From: Epiperipatus broadwayi
Taxonomy: Eukaryota > Onychophora > Udeonychophora > Euonychophora > Peripatidae
Direction of reading: 5' to 3'
Assembly (NCBI GenBank): GCA_028023455.1
Contig: JAQFVV010012402.1
Location: 10,336,292 to 10,400,291 of the forward strand
Length of the DNA stretch: 64,000 nucleotides
Position numbers and translations under genes: made by a program. Positions 1-9,606 of the stretch are shown piece by piece. Below the pieces are notes generated by a model. That model had not been told where the DNA came from and searched no databases. It saw nothing but the letters and a program-made list of their open reading frames with translations. The stretch's first letter is position 1, and each line of letters opens with the position of its first letter.

Positions 1-648
1 ATACCTTTATTTTAATTTTTTACATAATAGGCACTACAAGACTTGATTGGATTAAACAAAAGAAAGTTTTTTGCTTAAAAAAATCCTCCCCTAAATTAAT
101 TAGTTGAAAAAAAGGGCTGGAACATTTTCAATAATTAAAAAAATGCAAAAAAAAAAAAAAGAAAAGAAAAAAGAATATAAGAAAATATATTAAATCAACT
201 CTTGGACATCTGTAAAACATCATACAAAATATTTTGCTTTTAGTTTTAATTAAATTTAATTAACATTTTCTGTACTTTAAAACTTCTAGCATTAATTTAT
301 TTGAAAATCTAAACTTGTTTAATTGGATTGTTAATTTATTTATTTAAAATATGCATTTAATTTAAAGGATATTTAAATGAAATACATTTTATAAAATAAA
401 ATACATGTGTGTTTGGGAAATTGTACATCTATATCATTCACACCCACATATCTTAGCAAATATTTAACCTCATGTCTATATATGCATATATATTATTATT
501 TGTATTATAATTTAAACATTAAATTTAATATTATATTATATTAGTCTAGCAATAATTTTCTAATCTTGTGATCTCAGAAAATAACATTTACACAGGAGCT
601 TCTGACAAACTTAATTGATCAATTATAAGATTTATTTATAAAAATGAC

Positions 649-768
649 AACTTATAATTTTATTATATGTCAAAGCGTTGATCGGGAAGCGAATCTGGAC
701 CAGCTGCTTGGAAGGCAGCTATGCTAACCGCTAGGCCACCAACGCTTGACAAAACTTATAACTTTATT
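649..768 (-). mobile_element. tRNA-Gly-like mini-SINE with target duplication
   Basis: On the minus strand about 80 bases resemble a tRNA-Gly(TCC). The acceptor arm GCGTTGG is complemented at the far end, followed by a D-arm GGTTAGCATAGC and the anticodon arm GCTGC-CTTCCAA-GCAGC with TCC in the anticodon position. The T-arm has two mismatches in its stem, so a working tRNA is unlikely. The unit is bounded by GTCAA/TTGAC-like ends and by 16-bp direct repeats (AACTTATAAYTTTATT, 649-664 and 753-768, one mismatch). Nearby sequence at about 864-930 is a diverged duplicate lacking the insert and acts as an empty site. Two relatives lie at 55960-56084 and 56732-56862. Confidence 0.65.
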
Positions 769-1567
769 TTCTGGAATTTATACAAATGTGCACAAACACA
801 TATTTATGTTTTTTGGGAGAAATTATCTTCAACCATCTAAACTTATAAAGGTTTTTTAGTTTGAAAAATGACCACTTATAAATGTATTTAGTGGAAATCA
901 AACAAACATGCATTTATGTTTTTTTGCAAGAAATGATCCTCCAACAAGCAAATTTTTAACAATCTACATTCATTACAAGTGGTACCTAAACAAAAAAATA
1001 TATACACATATATTTAACCACATAATTCTGTCCAATTACCAAAATTTTATTTCTTAGCATCACTGTGATTGACTGAAATTTTTTTACCTCGAACCACATT
1101 CCATTATAAATGACTACTCTCTTTTGACAATCCTGAATGAAACAGTGCTATTGTTTGTTTGAACTGTGGATATAAAGTATGACCTCATGGCCATTTTCAA
1201 ACACTTTTTGTAAGGGCAGAATGTCATAGTTTTGAAAATAGTAGACTGCATTGTCCTCAGTGGTGGGCAGTTCCCAAATATTAATTATTTAATTTTGAGG
1301 AAAAAAGTACTATGCACATTCACTTTGGCAATAATTAAAGATGGACAGTAAATCACATGTAGATGTTTTTTCCCTAATTCATCAATTACTTATGCCAGCA
1401 TTTCTTCATGACATCATAGCATAGTTTAAAGAAAATTGGCAGCAAAACCAACATTTTGATAATAACTTTCTCCTCATCAGAATATTATCTAATATTCATT
1501 TACAAAATTAATTCATTTCCTTTTTAAAAGATTGTAAATATGTTTAATTAAGTTTTTACATACACAT

Positions 1568-1755
1568 GTGGGTACTGATTTAGAGTGCACTCACAGCCAT
1601 TTTGACTTCTAAGGACCACTCAGAAACACCGCTGACACATCCAAGTGACCCTGTGTGAATTATTTGATGTCATTTATCACTTGGATGTGTCAGCATGATT
1701 TTGGGCAGCCTTAAAATTCAAAATGGCAGTGAGTGCATTCTAAATTATTACCCAC
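1568..1755. mobile_element. Palindromic MITE-like element
   Basis: Two inverted arms of about 80 bp (1568-1651 and 1676-1755) begin with GTGGGTA and share CACTCAC-GCCATTTTGA and GCTGACACATCCAAGTGA, separated by about 25 bp. No coding sequence is present. The structure fits a small non-autonomous DNA transposon that can fold into one hairpin. Family unknown. Confidence 0.6.
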
Positions 1756-1944
1756 ACTTCTTTGTGCTGGTGACTTTTATCACTAGTGGACTAATAATAA
1801 GTACTAAATAACACTTAAATAAATCTTGATATTATTTGTCTTAATCCTTTTTATTTTCTTATTGAACCACATTCTGTTTTTCTAATCTTTACTCTTTTTA
1901 ATAATCACACTTCTTACAATCATGAAATGATGACTTCAATATAT

Positions 1945-4043
1945 ATATATTATAACGATCGAAATGCAAGTGAAGATCGAATCTAACCGCAAAAACAATA
2001 TCTGCAACTACCAGGGCGCCATCTAGGCATTTGAGCCTAGAAAAATTTATAGAGTAGGCAGATATGCGCTGTTAAGATTCCACTTTATTTAAATATTCCG
2101 ATCGTTAGCCCAAGTCACTAGCTCAGCGGAGACGCAGAGATAAAAATCTATATCTTAATTTATATCTTAAATATCAATAAATAAAAGCCACTGCCAGAAA
2201 TTAACACATAAAAATATTTATTTACGCACATATAAAATAACATTTAAATTTTGAGGAATAAATTCAACATTTTAGATTTTTCTATTAATCTTTTAATTTT
2301 ACATTTAACTAAGTTTCAATGAGTTTAATATTTTATTTAGATAGTCAAGTATGAATAGACTACATAGATCTGCATTTGAAAAGAAAATATTCTTCCCTGA
2401 TTTAACCTTAGGCAACAAATTTCGCAATCAACTGGCGCCAATCCATCTGATACATTCATGTATTCAATGTAGCATGATACGACAACACAAAATACTATAC
2501 TGTCAGGAAAGTACATCTGATCAGTAAGTAGATTAGAGAAGACATGGTCTCTCCACCAACAGGAATGTGACATCTGTTGGCGAGTAGAACAATAAACAAA
2601 AAACTCCATAGGAATGGACTGCGGTCTTCTGCCAACTTACAAACCCATCCATAGGCAAACAGAAGGTGTGTGGCGTATATATGCAATCCTGCCTGAAGCG
2701 GATCTCATACTACATCTACTAATTACACAAATATATCCAATCCATTGAGCCAATTCAACTACGAAATGAATAACCTAAGATTACCCTCCCTTAATATAAC
2801 TTTACAAAACTATATAGCCATTCACGCCCGACTTAAATTTAACATTTAGATACGTTCGCAAAAATGAATTTTATAAAATTTGTTTTAAAATGTTGAGTAT
2901 AGATCAGCTGCACAGATTCCACAGTCAAAAACATCCCAAATTAAACACAACCGATCAAAATACAAAGTCATCGATAAGCGTCACTTGCATAGGGAATATA
3001 CAAATCCCATTAGCATTCATCGTAAGATGCTTGCAGTGATATCATTGACATATATTCTAATCGAATGTGAAAACCACAACATTATCAACCGCTAACGAAT
3101 CTATGCAACGTCTATACCCAACCTTAAATTTCATCATTTAAAATTTAAACAACAAATAATTTATACAATAAGAGAAAAAAAAAATGGAAATGATTTTTAT
3201 CAATCGGAAAACATAAAATTAAACATTATTAATTTGATTTAAAAACTTACAAAAGTCAGATAAGAGTCCGTTTTTAACATTTAAGTTGGCTTGTTTATCA
3301 ATTTATAAAACTTGATGAAAGTTCTTAATTGATTTTAATAACTGTTCATTTCATATAGCTTATGGTAGAAGAGTCCAGGTTCCTGTTTTTAATTCCCACG
3401 ATGCCTCCATTGGAAGATAATGTTCTGGAGATGGCAATATCTGGTTCAAGGTATCACAGTCTTTTCCTTTTTCTTTTTTAAAATAGAGAGTGTGGTATGT
3501 GCGTCCTACCACAACTCTCAAACACACAACGCTGGAACTGTCCAAAAAAACTGTATTTTCCTTTTTATATTATCCACACGGATTCAATCAACAAAATGTC
3601 ACTAATCCATCACTTTCGTTAGGGTCCGAGCCAAGGCTTAGTGCTTCCATTGGTCAAGCTAATTTCTCTTTTTTTCTTATCTATCTTTCATCAGATCATT
3701 TTAATTATACAAGAGCCCATGGCTAGCTTGCTTTTCCAACAATTTATAAACAATCATTTCCATTTACAGATTACAAGAAATAATTAATACCTGTTTTTAT
3801 TTTTAAATCTTATACTTTTTTTTTTATTATAAAAAAGTACGTTCAAATACTTATTTATTTGTTTTTAAAAAAAAAAACATTTTTAAAGTTTGGCATCTGT
3901 GCGAATGTATATACGTTTAACAAACATTTTAATTTTAGCGTTTAGTTTTTTCTTTCTTTTTAATATACTTATTTTTATATGTGAACTTTTAAGTTTTATT
4001 CTAAATTAATGTAACGACATATTTATATATCGTTACAATATAT
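1945..4043 (+). mobile_element. Element Z, copy A (~2.1 kb, non-autonomous)
   Basis: This block is repeated nearly in full at 18353-20411 and, diverged and reversed, at 37960-39797. The left end TATATTATAACGAT and the complement of the right end TATATTGTAACGAT differ by one base, so short imperfect terminal inverted repeats are likely. Just inside the right end is a small hairpin, GTAACGA...TATCGTTAC (about 4011-4036). The flanks are TA-rich, so the target duplication cannot be fixed. Short open frames occur (for example 2337-2609, minus) but are not conserved in frame between copies and match no domain I know. A DNA transposon or other structured non-coding repeat is the likeliest reading. 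Confidence 0.6.
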
Positions 4044-4596
4044 ATAATATTTAATATTTTCATAGTTATATGGTGAAAATAAAGTCTTATTTAGATTATA
4101 CTTTGTATTATTTTATTTTAATTTCTAATGTTAATGAAGTAACATTTATTATGTTATGGTTAAGGCCACTTATTTTATCTCTTTTAGAATCAACTTGGAA
4201 TCAATTAATTCTAAAACTGAAGGAAGTAAAAAAAATTGTTAATCCACATCAATAATCAAATATATATAAGAATGATTGCTCTTCATGTTAAATCTCATTA
4301 TTTCTTAAAGCATAACAATTATTCATTAAGACCTTAACCTTGACAAGAATGCATGTTATTTTATGGAAACATTGGAAATAAAAACAAAACACCATGTTAT
4401 AACCCAAATGACTTTATTTTCATATATATTAAACTATATAAATCAATTAACAATTAAATAATTAACCAAAATTAAATTACAAGCCCATTATCAATAGCTT
4501 CTCAGCTGAGAGACTTCTCAAGTGTAAAATAAACCAATACCAAATAAATATATACTATCATATTTTCATATAATTCCAACTTATATTTGATATTAT

Positions 4597-4925
4597 GTGT
4601 ATTATTTAACCACTAAACATCACATGATCACTATTTCTTATGCTTGCTCTGTTATTAAAACAGACAAAACTCTCCATACAGTAATGCCACTCAATGCAAG
4701 CCAGACTAGTCATTGGATGGCAGAAGGTTTGTGCATAAAATCCCTATCTAGTGCCTTCTCATCCAATATCCCCAGACTAGTTTCTAGCTTGTGGCTTTTG
4801 TGGGGATATTTGCTGAGTAGGCATTAGATAGGAATTTTATGCACAAGCCTTCTGGCATCCATTGATTACTCTGGCTTGCACTGAGTGGCACTACTGTATG
4901 GAGAGTTTTGCCTGTTTTAATGTGT
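4597..4925. mobile_element. Y repeat, head-to-head inverted pair (Y1)
   Basis: Bases 4597-4799 carry Y in antisense and 4801-4925 carry its second half in sense, giving a long inverted repeat. The sense half opens with TGGGGATATT, which is the first nucleotide run after the hammerhead cleavage site predicted in the best copy (47293/47294). The antisense half stops within the ribozyme core, at the A-rich run after the CTGATG position. A complete ribozyme is therefore absent here. The copy lies just upstream of the NEK9 exons and so probably in an intron. Confidence 0.7.
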
Positions 4926-5015
4926 ATTACTTAAAATATTTTGAATAATAATTTTTTTTTAAAATTTAATATCTTGAAATGAGCTATGATTGCATTTATG
5001 TGAATTTTGTTTTAG

Positions 5016-5160
5016 AATGCTGGTGGTATTTCAGCTTTATCTGGAGAATTGGGTCATGGTGACCTTGCTTGGTATAGGCTTCCAAAGAAAGTTGTTGCAT
5101 TGGATGGTATTTTAGTAAAGCAAGTAGCCTGTGGTCAACAATTCACACTCTGTCTTTCAG
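5016..5160 (+). CDS. NEK9: NEK9-like kinase, RCC1-domain exon
   Basis: This exon follows a good acceptor (TTTTGTTTTAG, ending 5015) and ends at a GT donor at 5161. It is read in phase 0 from AAT and encodes 48 codons plus one base. The product includes GELGHGD followed by a YRLPKKV strand and VACGQQFTLCLS. That order matches human NEK9 (GQLGHGD, YRQPKHV, VSCGDDFTVCVT), a never-in-mitosis family Ser/Thr kinase whose RCC1-like propeller restrains the kinase domain. NEK9 acts in mitotic entry and spindle assembly upstream of NEK6/NEK7. Only part of the propeller is encoded here. The kinase domain should lie upstream of the window or was missed. Another RCC1-repeat NEK (NEK8) is possible but fits less well. 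Confidence 0.85.
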
Positions 5161-5234
5161 GTTATTGCAATAACTTTTTTTAATCATTAATATTAATAAT
5201 TTTACAATATAAACTGATGATTGTTTATTTTTAG

Positions 5235-5435
5235 AGGAAGGACATGTATATACTTGGGGGTCTGACTACCATGGATGTTTAGGATGTGATCAGGCATTTG
5301 GAGATGAAGTAACTTTACCAATGAAAGTTGAATTTTTTAATGATAGACCTGTAAAACAAATTTCATGTGGACTCAATCATGTAACATGTTTAACTCAAGA
5401 TGAAGAAGTATTTACCTGGGGATGTGGAGAATATG
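5235..5435 (+). CDS. NEK9: NEK9-like kinase, next RCC1-domain exon
   Basis: A 74-bp intron (5161-5234, GT...TTTTTAG) separates this exon from the previous one. Its first two bases complete a Glu codon. The reading frame gives EEGHVYTWGSDYHGCLG, then VEFFNDRPVKQISCGLNHV and ending VFTWGCGEYG. Human NEK9 has FGSDYYGCMG, a closely similar NFF...PVEQVSCGDNHV and WGCGEYG at the same spacing. The donor is G|GTAAGAA at 5436, leaving a phase-1 break inside the final Gly codon. I searched by eye for a downstream exon starting with an RLG-type continuation and found none. Either the next intron is extremely long or the gene fragment ends here. Confidence 0.85.
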
Positions 5436-7464
5436 GTAAGAATAAATTATATATATTGAGATGATTGGTTTTTTGACTTGTAACATAGTAAAGCTTGAAA
5501 GAGGCTTGGTTAATTGCTAAGTCTAATGATATCATATATCAGCATATTTTAGCATATACCAACACGCTATGCTTATTCTTTGTTGCCCATGATTATGAGA
5601 GCTAAGTTCTCTTGAAAGCGCTCGGGCATTATTCTTTAGATATTATAATTATTTTGAGTTTATAATATATTGTTATTTAATCCTGATGAAGCTCGGTTGT
5701 TGTGCGCGTATTTGCACATTAAAATTATAATCATTGTAATATGAAAGTCCCATTGAACAAGTATTGGAATGTTAACCATTCATTCAGTTTAAATTAGTCA
5801 CCATAAATCTGGTATACAGTACTGAAAGCGTTAGGTGAATTAGTATTTATTTTTTTATTTAAAATTTTTTTTCTCTGTGTAATATTTATATATATGTTGG
5901 ATATTTAAAGCATAAAAATAAAAATGAACACAGATAAGATTTATGTATATAATTATGTAAAATATATTCTGGAACAATTGGAATATTGATTAATCAATAA
6001 AATTTCTTGATATTTTTGCAATACCACAAATTATTTAAAATAAAATATAAAAAATGTCTATTTGATACAAATATATATTTGACTTATTTCTAATTTTGAC
6101 AAAAATTTGAATTTTTAAAGAAAAAAAAATTTTTTTTTATGAAATAGTTTAAAGAATTAAGAAATACTTTTGTAATTAAACTATTTTGATCTTGATAAAT
6201 GTAAATTAAATCTACCCCCCCCCCAGAATAATTGTAATTTGATTATAATCTTGTTTTTTTTTTTAAATATTAATTATGAAGAAACAGTCTATTTTAATCA
6301 TGTTTATAAATTTCATTGTATCTACTATAAATAGTGGATTTAGTTTTGATGAGATTAATATTGAAAGTCTGCTTCAGAAAACGGACTGTTGCTTCTGGTC
6401 TCCAAATTGGTCAAGATTGATCATCTAGGAAGTAAATCAGGATGGCTTCTCTGTGATATCTCATAGCCCAATATAAGAGCATCTATCACCACTTACTGAA
6501 CATGAAGTTCAGGGATTATGGAATCTGAATTGAGTTAAAGACTGTTAGCATTACTATATCTATTTTTCAATTAGGACATTTCATACTGGCAGACTATATG
6601 AAATGCAAGCCTATTGATTGTTCCCAGTGATATATATTGAGCTATGACAGACATCTACAGAATTACACGTGAAATAAACTTTTTGTTGCATATGTGTAAA
6701 AGTATAGAGAAAATAACTTCTGTTGCAATTGATATTTTTACATACATATGAAGTAAAGATGGAATAAATAGACTAGTTAATAAAATATAAGTTTATATTA
6801 TTATATTTTCAAACAATAACTATGGTGTAAATGAAAATCTATTTCTATTTATTATCCAAAAGAAAAAAATTTGAAACTCTATTGTATAGTGTAAACAACT
6901 TTTGAATAAACTGAATAAATTAGTCAGATAATAAGAAAAATTGGTCAGCAAGAAAATATGACTGACTCATAAAATTTCTGAATAAGGTTAAAAGCCTCCA
7001 GGTAATAAAAATTCTAGAAATACTTTGCTTTGAATTGGGTTAAGTCCTTTATAAAAGATTTGTTTTAGAGTTAGACAAATACAATAAAATTACCAATTTT
7101 GGGATTGAGTTTCAATATATTGTATTTTGTATAATTAGATTGCAAAAATAATTTGGTTTAAAAGGTTAAAGAAAATTAAGAATTAATGATTTAAATATTA
7201 TTTTAAAAAATATATATTACATATAAAATTATTTACTGTATATATTTGGTTAAAAAAGAATAATATTGGCCTATAGATTAAAAGGATTTATTGTTAAGAA
7301 ATGAATTATTATCTGTGTGTTATAACAACAGAGTGTGGACAATAAGTACCTAAGACCATTCATCTTAGATTAAAAAAGAATAATATTGTTTAGTTTAGTG
7401 ATTGTAATATTTTGTATTATCACGTAGTTCACATCTCTACATGTTAAGTAAATTATTTCATTAC
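5436..7464 (+). other. Presumed NEK9 intron, no other gene seen
   Basis: AT-rich sequence with a C9 run near 6216. A CTGATGA at 5683 has no matching GAAA and is not counted as a ribozyme. No exon with convincing coding character was seen. Confidence 0.5.
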
Positions 7465-7769
7465 ATCTAAACTTCAAGGATATAAAGTATACATGCGTTT
7501 AAATATTACAGATTCAGCCTGTATTATACCCATCCTCTTCATGTATTTAAATGAACAAGGGGTCAGAATAACTTAAAGTCAACATGGGCATGACAATAAT
7601 ACTGGCCTTATCAAGAGATTTGGGCATTCCACCATCAGATTTTCAATGCTATAGAAGGCTGAAGAGGTGGATAGCAGAGTAGATTGAAGCTTGTCTATTA
7701 AAGTTTGAAGATTTGCTATCTTAATATAAACTGTGCACTGATTTTATATATATATATATAGATATATAT

Positions 7770-7788
7770 CTAGATTATCTCACACACA

Positions 7789-7824
<36 letters not shown>

Positions 7825-7843
7825 TGTGTGTGAGATAATCTAG
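7770..7843. repeat. Perfect 74-bp palindrome
   Basis: Each 37-base arm runs CTAGATTATCTC, then (CA)n, CGCATA and (TA)n, mirrored exactly about position 7806/7807. It sits directly upstream of the hammerhead-like core of X copy 1 and supplies the bases that would form the 5' strand of its stem I. Confidence 0.9.
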
Positions 7844-7890
7844 ACCAACTGATGAGTGCTGGTTCAGCATGAAATACTTTGGAGGTCATT
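7843..7890 (+). ncRNA. Decayed hammerhead ribozyme in X copy 1
   Basis: CTGATGA (7849-7855), a five-pair stem II GTGCT/AGCAT around GGTTC, and GAAA (7871-7874) are intact. CCAA just upstream can pair with TTGG at 7879-7882. The stem III and cleavage-site bases are shortened by about four nucleotides compared with copy 2, so position 16.1 is no longer U. Probably inactive. Confidence 0.6.
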
Positions 7891-8953
7891 TATCTTTTTC
7901 ACATGTGTGTGGTCATGTGTATCAGTTGTATGAGATAGATTGGATAGCTGAAGGGAGCTTGAAAGTCTGGGTTCAAATCTCCTATAATAAATCTAAACTC
8001 CAGGGATATAAAGTATACTTGCATTTAAATATTATTTATATATCTGTACATTTTATTGTTTTTTCCAATCTATTAAATTTTTTTTTTATATTTATAAACA
8101 GTCAATATCAAAATAATCTATTTGTATTGTGAGTATTTATCAGACCTTTCGTTTATTATTATTATTACTACTTCTAATTAGTTAATAAGTTTATAAATTA
8201 TCATTTTAAGTTTTTCCAGTGAAATTATTTAATATTAGAATAGATTAAATGTGTGTATTTTACCTTGTTCACAGTCATCAGGATTCTTGCGATTCCAAAT
8301 CTAGCTCTGGTGTAATGGCATATGTATGTGTGTGTAAGAATATATGTATAATTTTCTTTAGAATTATTTAGATGGCCTTATATTTTATGATAATGATCGG
8401 TTTATTGATGACCAGTAGGTTTACAATGCTCAGAACACTAATCAGCATTTGATAAAAATGATTCTAGCATTTTTTAAACACATTTAATTTTATAGTTATT
8501 TTAGCACATATATTCATGCACATTGTTGCAAGAAATATTGATGATTGCTCTTTTATAATCTTATATTCCATAATTTAATGCATTGACTTGATGATGATAA
8601 GTCTAAGTAGTTATAATATGCCTCTTTTGAATCTAATTATAAAGGATGACTTGATTATTTACAGCTACTATGCTTACCTTATCTTTATTTGCTATTACTG
8701 ATTGATGATGATGATGCTTTGCTGATTTTTGCTTTCTTATTGTACCCATTATATAATATATATAAAAGTCATTTAGGAAACTGGATGGTTCCAATTTTGA
8801 CGACTCACAGAAATACAGGCAGATGAATAAATCTCCGCTTATAAATATATTCCTTTCAAGTAATATAATTTCACGTAACATAACCAGACAACCATTTCAA
8901 CATTATGTTACATGAAAATATTTATTTATATGCATGGATTTGTTGTTGTTGTT

Positions 8954-9085
<132 letters not shown>

Positions 9086-9572
9086 TTATGCAGGGTTTGA
9101 ACTCAGACTTTCACATGACCCACCACTCTCAGAGCCATTTCATATATAAATGGATTATTCTCCTGTACATGAGGGATCAGAATGACTAATATGTCAACAT
9201 GGGTAGGATGACAACCATGGCACTATCAAGGGCTTTGAACGTTCCATCATTAGATTTTCAATGAAATGGAAGGCTAAATAGTTGTGAGTTGGAATAGTTT
9301 GAAGCCTGTCCATTAAAGTATAAATATTGGCTATCTTAATATAAAGCTGAGTACTGATTATATATATGTTTGAGGATAGTAATCTAGACCAACTGATGAT
9401 TGCTGGTTTAGCATGAAATATGTATATTGGTGTTTATTTATCTTTCCAATATGTGTGTGATCAGGTGGGTCAGCAATATGAGATGGCACTGAGAGTGGTG
9501 GGTAGTGTGAAAGTCTGAGTTCGAACCCCGCATATATTACATATATAAATGCAGGTTTAAGCCTGTACAATG

Positions 9573-9606
<34 letters not shown>
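9086..9606 (+). mobile_element. X repeat, copy 2, with inverted tRNA-like ends
   Basis: About 60 bp at the left end (GCAGGGTTTGAACTCAGAC..., 9089 on) is the reverse complement of the right end (...GTCTGAGTTCGAACCCCGC, about 9510-9533). The right arm has a polymerase III B-box-like GTTCGAACCCC and an upstream TGGCACTGAGAGTGG resembling an A box. Both outer ends run into TAA/TTA microsatellites. Between them is the conserved X body with the hammerhead at 9389-9430. The arrangement suggests an RNA-derived short element. No protein is encoded. Confidence 0.6.
9389..9430 (+). ncRNA. Type I hammerhead ribozyme (X copy 2)
   Basis: Core CTGATGA is at 9393-9399 and GAAA at 9415-9418. Stem II pairs TGCT (9401-9404) with AGCA (9410-9413) around loop GGTTT, with a T.T at the innermost position (G.U in copy 1). 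Stem III pairs ATA (9418-9420) with TAT (9423-9425) around a two-base loop. H17 is A9426, giving an AUA cleavage triplet. Stem I pairs CCAA (9389-9392) with TTGG (9427-9430) and can extend outward through GATA/TATC. All invariant hammerhead positions (C3 to A9, G12-A14, A15.1-U16.1) are present. Predicted cut: after 9426. Confidence 0.75.

Larger units (their letters stand above)
7465..8034 (+). mobile_element. X repeat, copy 1 (hammerhead-bearing family)
   Basis: The body (about 7515-7985) is similar to 9095-9540. Shared blocks include GTCAACATGGG, TTAGATTTTCAATG/CAGATTTTCAATG, GGCTATCTTAATATAAA-like and CTAGACCAACTGATGA. Downstream lies a tRNA B-box-like GGGTTCAAATCTCC. Copy 1 is flanked by 44-bp direct repeats (7465-7508 and 7991-8034, about five mismatches) that are 526 bp apart. 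These are too long for a usual target duplication and suggest a tandemly arranged unit. No protein is encoded. Confidence 0.6.

Noticed and set aside
675-750. Functional tRNA-Gly gene on the minus strand
   Set aside because: T-stem mismatches, target duplication and membership in a dispersed family point to a retroposed copy.
2337-2609. 90-codon minus-strand frame in element Z
   Set aside because: The frame is not kept in copy B or copy C and has no recognised domain.
5683-5725. CTGATGA followed by a GC-rich hairpin, possible third hammerhead family
   Set aside because: No GAAA at the required position after a stem II, and no stem I partner, so the core is incomplete.
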